A stretch of DNA of 64,000 nt. Source: Candidatus Altimarinota bacterium (GTDB lineage Bacteria; Patescibacteriota; Gracilibacteria; BD1-5; UBA6164). Under the pieces are notes generated by a model. It was given only the letters and a program-made list of their open reading frames with translations. It had not been told where the DNA came from and ran no database searches. Made by a program: the position numbers and the translations under genes. This document shows positions 1-11,344 of this stretch, one piece after another; within the stretch, counting starts at the first letter, position 1; every line of letters begins with the position of its first letter. Location: assembly GCA_010119095.1 (NCBI GenBank), contig SAAG01000001.1, positions 20,823 through 84,822 on the forward strand, in the 5' to 3' direction.

Positions 1-123
1 ATCATGTGCATTGGAATCTAGACAAAAAATACATCTATTATTACAAGCAGATGCTATACGGACCCAAACACGATTTTGTTTAGTTACTTTTTCTCTTGAT
101 AATATATTTACTTCATTATTCAT
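1..123 (-). CDS. Radical SAM protein, N-terminal part (cut by window edge)
   Basis: The first 41 residues of a protein that continues beyond the left edge. It carries the radical SAM cluster motif C-N-N-R-C-I-F-C at residues 27-34 (CxxxCxxC), preceded by a short basic segment and the sequence VWVRIASA that forms the first barrel strand. It follows a carbamoyltransferase and a DUF5989 gene on the same strand, so it probably belongs to the same transcript. The substrate cannot be judged from this much sequence. ATG at 123 is the only plausible start. Confidence 0.8.
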   Translation of the reverse strand, partial: MNNEVNILSREKVTKQNRVWVRIASACNNRCIFCLDSNAHD

Positions 124-148
124 TATTAATGCTTGATTATAGTATAAT

Positions 149-301
149 TTAAAATATCGTATAAATAAATGGTCCAACTCATGGTATTTCAGCAATTATG
201 ATAATTGTTAAAACAAATATAAGTGCGAAAAATATAGGTAATAAATACCACAAATTTCTTTTTTTTATAAATAGCATGAAATCTTTAAAAAATGTAAACA
301 T
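149..301 (-). CDS. DUF5989 family small membrane protein
   Basis: A 50-residue protein with one membrane helix (about residues 19-38). The N-terminal FKDFMLFIKKRNLWYLLPI stretch and the C-terminal ending GPFIYTIF match the DUF5989 family as I know it; that family is typically found beside NodU/CmcH-type carbamoyltransferases. Here it starts 3 bp after the stop of such a gene. Gly41, in the PGVGPF segment, is encoded by TGA. The function is unknown; a membrane partner of the carbamoyltransferase is an inference from context. Confidence 0.8.
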
Positions 302-303
302 CC

Positions 304-2001
304 TTATTTTTTAGAAATAAAATAATCTCATAAAACCAGATAATCCATTCAACAATTTAAAAATGTATTTAAAGCATCAATTGGTGAATATACTATTGGT
401 TCAGAAGATAAATTAAATGATGTATTTATAAGTATAGGAAATCCTGATACTTTTTCAAATTCTTTTAATAATAAGTAGTATTTTAGGTTTTGTTTCTCAT
501 TTATAGTCTGTACTCTCGATGTTCAATCAAGATGTGTAACTGCAGGAAACAGATTATCATTTTTTGACTTAGAGACAAAAAGCATATATGGGTATTGTCA
601 GTTTAAATCATAATATTTTCACAATTCTTCTTCTATTATTGAAGGTGCAAATGGACGAAAAGATTCTCTGAATTTTATTTTTAAATTTATTTTTTTCCAG
701 TTTTCTTTGTTTAGAGGATTTCATAATATACTTCTGTTTCACAATGCTCTTGGTCAAAACTCTGCTCTTCACTGAAACCATCATATTACATTATTTTCCA
801 TAATCAATTTTGATACATTTTTGGTCATTTTTTCAATATCAATTTTTTCGAATGAAACTTTGTTTTCATAATCTTTCAATATAAGTTTTATGTTTTCATA
901 ACTAAATTCTTCTCATAAATATATATTTTCGAAAGCTTTAGATTTTTCTCATAAAATACAGCTATATATATAATAACAAACTCCTACACTACTTCATCAA
1001 TCACCTGGCGATGGTTGAACATATATGTTTTTAAAATTACTTTTTTTAAAGAGATAATAATTTGCTACACAATTTAATCAAACTCATCAAGAAATACATA
1101 AATTTTCTAACTTTGTTTCACTATAAATATAATTTACAATACTAAATAATAATTCCTCCGTTACTTTTTGTATAGATGCTGCTATATCTTTATGAAACTG
1201 TGTTATTTCTTCATTTTTATTTCTTGTCTTTTGTCAAAACAATTTTTCAAATTTATTATTAATCATTTTCCTTCAATATTGAAAAGAAAAATAACTCATA
1301 TTTATATCAAAACTTCAATCATCTTTTATTTGTATTAATTTATCTTTAATTATATCAACATATATTGATTTTCAATATGGAGCGAGCCCCATCATCTTAT
1401 ATTCTCAATCATTTACAGCAAATCACAAGTACGATGTAAATGCAGAATAAATTAATCCTACAGAATTTGGAAATATTATTTTTTCTTTTACTTCGATTTG
1501 ATTTTTCTCTCATATTCACCATGTTGTTGTCGATTCTTCTCAAACTCAATCAACAGTTAATATAGCTGATTTCTCATAACCAGAACTAAAAAATGCTCCT
1601 GCTGCATGAGATAAGTGATGATCTATATATATTACATTTCATCTATATCAAGTTTTTTTGTATAAAATTCTTTTAAAAAACAATTTAGATTTTAACCATT
1701 CTTTTATTCATCTAATAAATCCATAGTATCAAAAAGGGTAAGTTTTAATGTAATTTTTTAAAAAATTTTCGAACTTGATAAATGGCTTTTCGTAAAACCC
1801 TACATAATCTATATCACTGATACTTATATTGCAATAATTTAAACAAGCTTTTATTGCATTTTCAGGAAAAGAACTATCGTGCTTGATTCTAGACAATTTT
1901 TCTTCCTCTACTGCAAAAATAATCTCTCAATTTTTCAAAAGTGAAACTGAAGAATCATGAAAGAAACAAGAAATTCAAAGAATGTATAAATCTTTTTTCA
2001 T
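304..2001 (-). CDS. Carbamoyltransferase, NodU/TobZ family
   Basis: A 565-residue enzyme of the family that makes carbamoyl-adenylate from carbamoyl phosphate and ATP and transfers the carbamoyl group to a sugar or antibiotic hydroxyl. The N-terminal ASKHA-like domain starts LGISCFFHDSSVSL, with HHLSHAAGAFFSSG and the signature NDGEYKMMGLAPYG, in which both TGA codons fall on conserved glycines. The C-terminal domain ends with SSEPIVYSPIDALNTF, typical of the family. Its start lies 2 bp upstream of the stop of a small TM protein and it is followed by a DUF5989 gene, the usual arrangement. It probably decorates a surface glycan made by the neighbouring genes. Confidence 0.92.
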
Positions 2002-2002
2002 T

Positions 2003-2194
2003 TTAAAAAGGTAAATTTTTATTATCTAAATCATATTTATCAGCCCTAATCCATCATTTTATTTCTTTATCTTTAAATTTAAATATTTTATAAGGTAAAA
2101 ATAAAAATATATAAAATATAAATAATATTATATTTAATATACAGTCTCATATTAATTTTAACAATTCTAATATTTTTTTAATAACATTTATCAT
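2003..2194 (-). CDS. Small single-pass membrane protein in carbamoyltransferase operon
   Basis: A 63-residue protein with one strongly hydrophobic helix (about residues 13-36) and a basic, Trp-containing C-terminal tail (FKFKDKEIKGWIRADKYD). It overlaps the SGNH gene upstream by 17 bp and ends 1 bp before the carbamoyltransferase start, so it is translationally linked to both. Small SxtJ-like membrane proteins occupy this position in related loci. The resemblance is by context and layout rather than clear sequence identity. Confidence 0.7.
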
Positions 2195-3209
2195 CTAATA
2201 ATTTATTAGTTTTAATATATTCGTATAATTTTTCAGATATTATCTTATGTCATTTTTCATTAAAATGACAAACAGGATCATGTCTAATTTCTTTGACTTC
2301 AATTCACTTAAAAAATTTATCTAAATATAACATTTTTATGTTATTATATTGAGATAGTTTATTTTCTATTTTTGTATATAATGGATTTACTCATTTTATT
2401 CATGTAGAAAATTCTTCACTATAAGAATTATTATCCAATGATGGTGAAAAAATTAATAGTACTTTCTTATTATTTCACTTTGATAAATAATCTTTTAAAA
2501 TTATATCTAACTTGTTTATTACATAATTAATATTACTAATACTAGTTTTTTTTACATCATTTTTAATTTTTATTTTTAATAATTTATTATATATATATGA
2601 ATTCTTAATTAAATATAGATTAATATTTCTAGGTATATAACTAAATAATATTGGTTCTCAATAATCATTAATAACTACTTCACTATCATAAAGTACTCAA
2701 TTAATATATTTATATATATTATCATCATCACTCCATATATGCCAAATTAATAGGTCAGTATTATCTCACAGTTTTTCTTCATTATATTTTATAATCTCTT
2801 GAAGTAAATCAAATCATGGAATTGCCATATTTATAATTTCTGTATTATCTAGCTTTTTAGATAAGTTATATAAATAAGTAGAATTTCCTCAAACTCAACT
2901 TCATTGCATAATTGAATCTCAAATTCAAAGTATTCTGCATTTTAATTGTTTATCATATTTATAATTCAAGAATGGGCCTCTATATTCACTATCCCAATAT
3001 GGAATATCATTTATAAAAGATACTTTTTCCATATCTACACTTTTTCTAGATTTTTCTTTTGCTACAATTTCAATTTTATTTTCTATTAATCTATTTACAT
3101 CTTTATCAAAGAAAATAGATAATATTATATCTAAAATAATTAGACTAATAATAAAAATTGAAGTTCCTAAAAATACTTTTTTTAAGTGTTTGTTAATAAC
3201 ATTTTTCAT
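2178..3209 (-). CDS. Membrane-anchored SGNH/GDSL-type hydrolase-like protein
   Basis: A 343-residue protein with an N-terminal membrane helix (about residues 12-33), a linker, and an SGNH-type domain. The GDS nucleophile motif (ILGIGDSIMQGSG) is at about residue 95. The C-terminal block DPVCHFNEKGH supplies the Asp and His of the usual catalytic pair. It overlaps the small TM gene downstream, and the upstream paralogue ends inside its first codons with the same sequence (TNKLL..KCY). The position next to a carbamoyltransferase suggests acyl- or carbamoyl-modification of a surface polysaccharide outside the membrane; this is inferred. Confidence 0.75.
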
Positions 3210-4212
3210 TTAATAATTTGTTAGTAATAATATAATCATATAATTTATTTCAGACAATATTGTGTCAGTTTATATTAAAATGTACATCATCAAGATTAAA
3301 GTCCTCATTATTGTATCATTTAATCATATCAGACAAATCTAGAATTAATACTTTATTATTTGTTTTAAATACATTAATAAACTTATCTTTCATATATTTA
3401 TGTTGAACAATATCAAATTTATTATTAATTCCCAAATAAGGATGCATCAAAAATACTACTTTATTATTAACATTATTTTTTAAATATTTTTCAACTTCTT
3501 TTTTAATTTCTGATAGTATGTATTGTTCAGTAACATCTTTTTTATCAACTGTTGATATATTAAGTGATATTTTAATCTTTAGCAATTTATTATAAATCAA
3601 AGAATAATTTATCAAAAAATTATTTAATTTTTCTGGAATAATATTAAATAAACTAATATTTCAATATTTGTTTAAAATAATCTTTGAGTTATATAAAATT
3701 CAATTCGAATATACAAAGGGTATAAAATCATCATGCCGAATATCCCATAAAAGCAAATCAGTGTCATGCAATAGTCATTCTTTTTCTAATTTTACTATTT
3801 GTTGTAATGGCATTGATCATGGAATAGATATGTTTATAAACTCTGAGTTTTTAATTTTTTTAGAAAGTCTATAAAAATAAGTTTCATCCTCATTGACTCA
3901 AGCTCACCAAATTGTACTTCATCACATTCATAAAACTCTGCAATTTAATGTCTTTTTTTTCTTATAATTATAATATGGTCATCTATAGCCCATTTCCCAA
4001 TATGGTTGTCAGTTAGTATAAATAATATTCAAACTATCTATATTATCTTTTGACACTATTCACATATTTGATTTACTAGAAATTTCTACCTTATAATTTT
4101 TAAATTCTTTAATATTTTTTTCTAAAAAAAATCACAAAATTATATCTAAAAAAATTATAGATAAAAAAAACATTAATATAAAATGAATTATTTTTTTTAT
4201 ATTTTTCTTCAT
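3193..4212 (-). CDS. Membrane-anchored SGNH-like protein, paralogue with altered GDS motif
   Basis: A 339-residue tandem paralogue of the gene at 2178-3209: same N-terminal helix, same Tyr/Trp-rich linker (QPYWEMGYRGPYYNY versus IPYWDSEYRGPFLNY) and same C-terminal ending. The nucleophile block reads LGMGGSTIWGAG, so Asp of GDS is Gly while Ser is kept. The C-terminal DDVHFNINGH block retains Asp and His. Stop and start of the two paralogues overlap by 17 bp. Either specificity has drifted or activity is weakened. The gene is divergent from the HAD gene at 4326. Confidence 0.75.
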
Positions 4213-4291
4213 AAATTTAATCTTTATCAATTTTTTTTATATATTTAATACTATAATTCTATTTTTTTTTTGTTTTTAATCAAAAAATAAT

Positions 4292-4328
4292 TAAATTGTA
4301 TTTATGTATAAAATAAATTGTATTTATG
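4292..4328. repeat. 15-bp direct repeat at the HAD gene start
   Basis: TAAATTGTATTTATG occurs at 4292-4306 and again at 4314-4328, the second copy ending in the start codon of the HAD gene. The first copy gives an out-of-frame ATG that hits TAA after ten codons. This duplicates the translation start region; it may be a simple slippage product in the divergent intergenic region. Confidence 0.6.
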
Positions 4329-5033
4329 AAAAGTAAAAAAGTAATTCTTTTTGATTTAGATGATACACTATATGATTATCAAAGTAATCATATTAAATCT
4401 TTAAATGAAGTGTATAAAATCTTGAAATATGACATAAATATATCAACCAAAAAATTTACACAATTATATGAAATATCTAAAATGGAGATACAAATATGAT
4501 TGATATGAACTGCTTCTTCTCATAATAGAATCCTGTATTTTCAAAGACTAGTTGAAAAAATATATAAAAAATGTGATTTTGAGATGATTATAAAATTATA
4601 TAATACTTATTGGGATTTCTTCCTAAAAAACATAAAACCATGAAAAGGTGTAATTAAAATGTTAAGAAAAATAAAAGAAAAAGGATACAAAACTGCTATA
4701 ATTACAGATTTAACAACACTTATTCAATTAAAAAAAATAACAAAATTATGATTTAGTGATTATATTGATGTATTAGTTACTTCTGAAGAGGTTGGTTGAG
4801 AAAAACCAAACCCAAGTGTTTTTTTATTAGCATTAAATAAATTAAATGCATTACCCAGTGATGCTATTATGGTTTGAGATAACTTAATAAAAGACATTGA
4901 ATGATGAAATTTATTATGAATAAGTACAATTTTATTTTCAAATAAAAATGGAATCGACTATAAATTTGATAATGATTATCAAAAACCAACATATCTCATA
5001 AAAGATTTCTCTGAAATGTTAAAAATTATATAA
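4326..5033 (+). CDS. HAD-family hydrolase (YjjG/phosphatase-like)
   Basis: A 235-residue haloacid-dehalogenase phosphatase. Motif I is FDLDDTLYD at residues 9-17 (both catalytic Asp present). Motif II is ITDLTT near residue 122, where Thr is the expected phosphate ligand. Motif III Lys is in GWEKPNPSVF, read as Gly-Gly-Glu-Lys with one TGA. Motif IV is MVGDNLIKDIEG with TGA for Gly. Downstream lie a kinase fusion and a sugar nucleotidyltransferase on the same strand, spaced 11 bp, so it may dephosphorylate a sugar-phosphate intermediate. The exact substrate is unknown. Confidence 0.88.
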
Positions 5034-5044
5034 TCAATATAAAA

Positions 5045-6253
5045 ATGATTTTAAAAAATAACTTTATTAAATTCTTAATTATTTGAACGATATCAACAAT
5101 AATAAACTATTTAGTTTTTTATATATTTTATAAATTATGAGTTTATTACATTGTATCGAGTTCTTTCTGATATATTTCTTGATTAGTATTATGATATTTC
5201 TTAAATAAAAATTACAATTTTTATTTAAGAAATTATAAACACACTTTTTACAAATACATTCTAGTTTACTCTATAAATCTTTGATTTTCTCAAATTATTC
5301 TTTATTGTTTAGTGAACGAATTAAATATATCAGTATATTTATGAAATTTTCTAATAATTATTTATACTACATTTTCAAATTATATATGACTAAAATATTA
5401 TGTATTTAGAAACAAACCATTACTTACAATTTCAATATGTTGAAATTCTGGGACTTGAAAATCAACTTTAGCAAAATTTTTTTCTGAAATAATATGAGAA
5501 AATAATTTAAGCATTTTAGTTTGAGATTCTTCACATAAATGGTGAAGAAATAATCCCAATCGGTGAAAAATAACACATCTTAATCCCAAATGAAATAATT
5601 TAAAAAAAGAAGAAAATGATATAAAAAAAATTGTTAATTGATTCCCTATAAAAAGGAGGAAGTATGATCATTGAATCTGAGAACATACAGATATAATTAG
5701 CATCAATAGCAATACTTTTATATAATATGAATGACTTCACTGATTATACTGAAACTTATGAAAATTTTTTGACATAAAAATTTTTCTTGAATCTGATTTC
5801 GCTATTGACAACAAGATTAATAGGGATATAGATGAAAGAAATCGGGATTTAGATAAATTACTACTTAGCATCGAAAAAAGAAAAAACGACTATTATAAAT
5901 ATATTTTACCTCAAAAAAATCAAGCAAATATAATTATAAAATATGAAAATAATTCTAAAACATCTTTAATTAAGATTGAAATTAAAGATTGAATAAATAA
6001 AAAATTGAAATCCCTAATAAAAGATATTCCTTGATTAATAATAAAAAATAATAAAATAACAATCAACAAGAATTCTGAATATAATATAAATGTTAAAATA
6101 CTTAAAAAACATTGATTAAATTTCATCTTTAATTTTAATCCTAATATATTTATACATAAATCTCATAAAGGAATCTTATTTATAATATTAATATGAATCA
6201 TAGAGCAATATGCAAATAATTATACCAATGTCTTGAGTTTGAAAAAGGTTTAA
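5045..6253 (+). pseudogene. GtrA-like membrane domain fused to uridine-kinase/PRK-like P-loop kinase, interrupted by in-frame TAA
   Basis: The reading frame spans 403 codons. Residues 1-115 form a GtrA-like domain with four hydrophobic helices and the family's FLNKNYNF turn. From about residue 127 a P-loop kinase follows: Walker A CGNSGTGKST, then GDSSHK, THLNP, RKYDHGIGEHTD, EGLHGLYG, and a C-terminal RNRDL..KRKNDYYKYILPQ block, all in the order seen in phosphoribulokinase/uridine kinase-like proteins of polysaccharide loci. A TAA at 5723-5725 (codon 227) falls immediately before the EGLH motif, yet the frame continues with conserved residues on both sides. So this is a single nonsense change, a recent loss or a sequencing error. 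It overlaps the next gene by 44 bp. Confidence 0.75.
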
Positions 6254-6968
6254 AGACAAATGATATTCTTTAAACAAATATCTATTGGAAATACAATGAA
6301 AAACAATTATTGAAAAGATAATTAGTAATTTTGATATTAGAAATGATCTATTTATTTTTATCTCTAATACTGAAGATTATAAAAAAAATAACTTAAATGA
6401 TTTATTTGTATGACTTAAGATAAATTATAAATATATTTCTATCGATACCCACAAACTATGACCTGTTTACACAATATTAGAGTCAATTAAATATATTGAC
6501 TTAAACTTACCAACGATTGTTAACTACTGCGATTTTTTTTGGAAATGGGATTATGAAAATTTTAAATATGCTATGAAAGAATATGATTGATGAATTGTTG
6601 TATACAAATGATTTCATCCACATTTGATTCATGAAAATTTATATGCATGAGTTAAAACAAATGATAAAAATGAATTAGTTGAAATAAAAGAAAAATATTC
6701 TTATACAAAAGATAAAATGGATACTTGGCAATCAAGTTGAACTTATTATTTTAGAGATTGAAATATTCTAATTAAATATTCAAAAGAATTAATTCAAAGA
6801 AATATAAAATGTAGAGATGAATACTATGCAAGTTTAATATATAACTTACTAAAACAAGATTGATTAATTACAAAAATTTATGAAATCCCTTATTTTTTAC
6901 AACTTTGAACTCCAAATGATTATGAAGAATATAAGTATCGGGAGACAATTTTTAATCCCACAAATTAG
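6210..6968 (+). CDS. Sugar nucleotidyltransferase-like protein
   Basis: A 252-residue protein of the NTP-transferase fold. It begins MQIIIPMSGVGKRFKDKGY, the nucleotide-binding loop of the family, followed by NKYLLEIQGKTIIEK; Gly in GVG, GY and GK is TGA-encoded. The block PTIVNYCDFFW carries the metal-binding Asp. Such proteins make or guide NDP-sugars and are often next to HAD phosphatases and kinases, as here. The start overlaps the kinase frame by 44 bp; ATG 6210 is chosen because it puts the nucleotide loop at the N-terminus as in the family. Convergent with the GDPD gene, overlapping by 17 bp. Confidence 0.85.
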
Positions 6969-7533
6969 CATACTGTTCTGCCACCATAACATAATCAAGC
7001 TTATATCATAAATCTTCCATCATTTTTTTGTATGTAACTATATCCTCTTGTCTTCCCCATCTATCTGGACTTACTAAACAACTTTTAAATCATTTGGTTT
7101 TTTCTATAAAATCTTTATCTATTGGTAATTTTGTATTAGTATCAATAAATATGTAATCTACATTATCTTTATACAAAAGTGCTTGTTCTATAACTTCATC
7201 TTCAGAATATCTTATTGCGATATTTCTGTTTCATTCTCTAGTACTTCTATAAATATATGGAAATTCTACATCAAGTAAAAAATAATCTTTTATATTATAT
7301 TTTTTAACTAGTTCTATAACCTTATCCTCAATTCAAGCCTCTTTGATATTTAGAATAATTAATTTATGATTATATAATTTTAAATATTCTTCTAGAGAAT
7401 CTCAATTTTCAAATGGCTCATGATTTAAAATCAAGTCTTTTCAATTAGCTCTTATATCAATCTCTATTCAACAGTCAACAGAAATAGTTTTTAACCTTGA
7501 AATGGTATTAACTCTATGGATTATTTTTATCAT
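6952..7533 (-). CDS. Glycerophosphodiester phosphodiesterase-like protein
   Basis: A 193-residue TIM-barrel-like protein. The N-terminus HRVNTI is followed by GIEIDIRANGKD and LNHEPFE, matching the HR..N, E.D.. and H catalytic pattern of the GDPD family. Later blocks IFIDTNT and VSPDRWGRQEDI also recur in small bacterial GDPD-like proteins of glycan clusters. It is shorter than typical GlpQ (about 250 residues). Its start overlaps the end of the GT39-like gene by 7 bp. The substrate is unknown. Confidence 0.7.
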
Positions 7534-9083
7534 TTTTTTCAAATTATTTTATAAATTCCTATTCTTAGCATTTTTTCATCATTTATGTTATAGAAAACAT
7601 AAGCCTTATTTTCTATATATTTTTCTTTTACAACTTCAAAAGTATATAAGTTTTCAATATCTTCACATATTTTTAACATATTTTTTCCAATATTATTTCA
7701 TCTATAGCAATCATATGACAATATGAAATAATTATTTTCATTTTTTATTTTATCATAAATTAAATTGAAGTCTTTATATCTTTTATCATCAGAACTAATT
7801 CAGTAGATATTATATTTTTTATCATGTATTAAAAATTCTGGAAAGTTATTAAATACCCTACTTTCAGAATCTCATAATATCATTAAGTTAAAATTGTTTC
7901 AAAGTATATCTACATTTTGTTTTAAAAAAAGATATTCTTCAAAAGGAGAATATAATTCTTTAATATTTCAAATATAAAAGAAAGGTAGAGTTAAAAATAT
8001 AAGCAATATGATTTTTATGTAAATTAATTTCATATAATGTATGAGGCAATATAATCCTATTCAACTTAAAATTACAAATAAAGGAACAAATAAATTTTGT
8101 AATCTTTCCTGTAACAAAAAAAGGGTATCTGCATTTATCATTACTAATAGTATTGAAAATATATATATTATTATTATGTAATACAATATTATTATCTTAT
8201 ATCTTACTTTATTTTTAATAAATAAATACCCTGAAACTATTAATCATATAACTAATAATAAGATATATATATAAGGAGTTAAGTCTGATGTAAAATATCA
8301 AGGTAAAAACAAATAATTATGAATATCAAATCATCCTGAATTTTTATCAAATGTAAATAATAAAACCTTAATTCTACTTATAGATAAAGGAATAATAATC
8401 AAAACTGCTAATATAGAATTTATCAATAATTTTTTATTACTGTACTTCTTATTTAAAAAATAAAACAAAAATAAAAATAAATAAAAAACACTAAATAATA
8501 AATATAAATTTCTTGTGTATATTGCCAATAAAAAAAATACTAATCCTAAAAACAAATATAAATACTTTTGTTTTTCTAAATAAATCACATAAAAAAATAA
8601 TGATATAGAAATAAAAAAATTTCATATAATCATAAATTCATCAGTAGAAGAAAATTTTATATTATAAGGTAAAGCTACTCCTAAAATCAATATCGCATAA
8701 TATAAAATTTTCTTTCATGAAAGTTTATAAGCAACTATTGAAGTAAATAATACTGTTAATAAACTAAAAAGGATTTGGCATAAAAATATGATATTATATG
8801 AAAACCCTAAATTCTTTACTAAAAATGAATAAAATATTTTAGGACTTAATCCATAATTCATTTGCTCAATGAATTGATCTTTTATAAAAATATACTTATC
8901 TAGTATTTCACTGATAGTATAAGTAGAATTATATAATCAATTCATGAAAAATATACCATGATTATTCTCGTGAATTGGTATCTGATAAGGCAGATACAGA
9001 CGAAGAAGTAGTCAATAAAGTAGTAGCAATAAGGTAATAAAAATTATTTTATTATCTTTTAAAAATCTAACTATTTTTTTCAT
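7527..9083 (-). CDS. Multi-pass membrane glycosyltransferase-like protein (GT39/PMT-type topology)
   Basis: A 518-residue protein with about ten hydrophobic helices and a soluble C-terminal domain of about 150 residues. The first loop after helix 1 is IPIHENNHGIFF and lies where GT39-type transferases carry acidic catalytic residues. A long run of helices spans residues 100-370. The family is not identifiable by a single motif, so the call rests on topology and context. It overlaps the GT2 gene upstream by 13 bp. Two broken relatives occur nearby, at 11332-11872 and 16119-16565. Confidence 0.6.
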
Positions 9084-9778
9084 GATTTTAATTTAAATAT
9101 ATACTTAATTGTCCTTAAAATAGTTTTATATCTTGATTTGAATGTAGTGTTCCACTTTGATACTCAATATCTTCTATCTATAAAATTAACATCTATATTT
9201 TCAATTGTATATCCGTTTTTCTTGGCTAAAACAAGTAAATATAAATCTAAGGAAAAATCAGTCGGTGGATTATTAAAAAGATTATAAAGATTTCTATGAA
9301 AAACTTTTGGTTGAGCATTTATCTCAAATAATTTTTTAAAGAAAACTAAAGAACAAATTATTCACATTGTGTTACTAAAAATAACCTGAGATAATTTTCT
9401 TTGTTTTCTATTTCATTTTATTAAGATTTTATCTTTATTTAAAGCAATATATTTGTCATATGCATCAAATATATATTTTGTATCTGTTTGTAAATCAGAA
9501 TGCATCCATGATAGTATATCTCAAGTAGACTCTTTTAATCATGTTAAAATAGCTCATCAATATCATTTATTTCTTTCATATGAAATTACTTTCAAAAAAT
9601 TATAATTACTTTTGATTTCATTAAAAATCTTCTTTGTATTATCAATTGATCAATCATCAACAAAAATGAGTTCAAAATTATACTTTGAAGCAAAAGTTTG
9701 AAACTCATTTAATAATATTAGTATATTTCATTCCTCATTATAAAAAGGAACTACAATAGATAGTAAATTATTTCTCAT
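9071..9778 (-). CDS. Glycosyltransferase family 2 (DPM1/PglD-like)
   Basis: A 235-residue GT-A fold enzyme. The N-terminus LLSIVVPFYNEEGNI and FVDDGSIDNT are classic GT2 sequences; the DGS glycine is TGA. The metal-binding motif is MHSDLQTD, followed by INAQPKVF and DFSLDLYLL, as in undecaprenyl/dolichyl-phosphate sugar transferases. No membrane helix. It starts 11 bp inside the end of the nucleotidyltransferase gene and overlaps the GT39-like gene by 13 bp. It may supply the lipid-linked sugar used by that protein (inference). Confidence 0.9.
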
Positions 9779-10538
9779 TATTTAAAGTTTTAAAATAATC
9801 ATACCAATATTCATAAGTTTTTAAATCATTAGGAGTTCAAAACCCAATATATTTATCAACTTCAAATACTTTACCTTTCAATCATTTTTTTATTGAATAA
9901 TCTATTATTGAATCAATATAAAATTCTCAATTTATTGTATCATTATTTTCTCTTAATTGATTATATCAATCAAAAAAATCTCAAGCTTTTTTGAAAGTAA
10001 ATGCTCAAACCATACAATGATCATTCATAGGATTATTACTAATGGCTTTTTTTAAAGAAGTTCTTTCTATATTTCAATTTTCATCAACAACACAATAAGA
10101 ATATTGATCAGGATTATAAGTTACCCCATGATAATTTCTAAAAGTCCAAACCATAAAATCTATATTTTCATCTTCTATATATTGTTTATATTTTTCTTCA
10201 TCATATATCATAGCATTATCACAAGCCCCTACATTGATTACATCATCTCTATCAACATAGTCTTTAATCTTGTATGTAGTTGCAGCTTGTCATTCTGGTT
10301 TTATATCTGATACAACAATTGAATTTGGTATATTTTCTTTTAATTCATTATCTATATTATATTTTTCTACATGGTCTTGCAATACTATAAAAACATTTTT
10401 GTCTGATTTTGGTAAGCTATCAAATGCTCTAAATATCATTTTTTTTCATTTAACATCAATAAGAGGCTTAGGTAAAATATATCATTTATCAACAAATCTT
10501 TGTCCCTTTCAAGCAAGTGGGATGACATTTACTATCAT
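9768..10538 (-). CDS. Sugar nucleotidyltransferase (glucose-1-phosphate thymidylyl-/capsular type)
   Basis: A 256-residue NTP-transferase. It begins MIVNVIPLAGKGQRFVDKGY, the nucleotide loop GKGxRF, then ILPKPLIDVKGKKM. VGACDNAMIYD carries a metal-binding Asp and the C-terminal half contains EFYIDSIIDY and VDKYIGFGTPNDL, matching family motifs. TGA encodes the loop glycine in LAGKG. Overlaps the aldolase gene upstream by 7 bp and the GT2 gene downstream by 11 bp. Confidence 0.88.
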
Positions 10539-11344
10539 ATTTTATTATTATTAATTAAACTTTTCCTATATTTTTCTTGCTTCATATTCTTGATATAATT
10601 TATATAAAATTCATCAATATATGATGGAACAAGTGAATTTATTTTTATACTATTTTCTATATAATTGTGTGCATATTTAACTTCTAAATCATCCCCTAAA
10701 GCAATTATATCTGGAAATAAATATTTTGAAATAGTTTTTACTTTTGTTTTAAAATCAAATTTTTCTAATTTTAAATAATCAAATATAGTTTTTTCTATTT
10801 CATTCAATATAATATATGTGTCATCAAATGATACATCCGAATGAATTACTACACCATGATTTTTTAGAAATATTATTTTTTTATAATTAGATTTATTATT
10901 AAATTCTTTATATAATCATAATCAAGGTGAAAAAAATCAAATAATATCAAAACTATCTCAAAACAATTTTCATAAAATTTTCTCTCAATTTTCAGAACAT
11001 AAAAGTACATTGATATAAATATTATGTGTATGAATTACATACTTACTCTTAATTATCAAGTGAAAACCTGTTTCAATTGATGATTTTTTATCAGATCTAT
11101 TATTTTTTTCTATAATATTATTTAAATCATCATCACTCAATATATTATTATTAAACAGTTCTTTACTACATCAATCAATATCAATAATAGATATTGAGTC
11201 TTTAGTGTGTATATCAGAAATGCTATACCCAGAAGATTTTATGTATAAATAATTTCAATTTTTTACAGAAATATTTCATCAGGTTGATTGAAAATTAATT
11301 ATATCTTTTCAATATTTTACAGAAAACTCTTTTATTTCTTTCAT
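10532..11344 (-). CDS. Class II aldolase/adducin-family protein
   Basis: A 270-residue protein. GGNISVKNGNYLYIKSSGYSI near residue 20 and the zinc-site block VIHTHNIYINVLL near residue 125 follow the class II aldolase/RhaD/AraD pattern; a later KNHGVVIHSD gives the third metal histidine. Catalytic Glu is probably in SSIETGFHLI. It lies inside a nucleotide-sugar gene set and could act on a sugar phosphate. The true stop is TAG after a TGA-encoded Gly. Confidence 0.82.
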
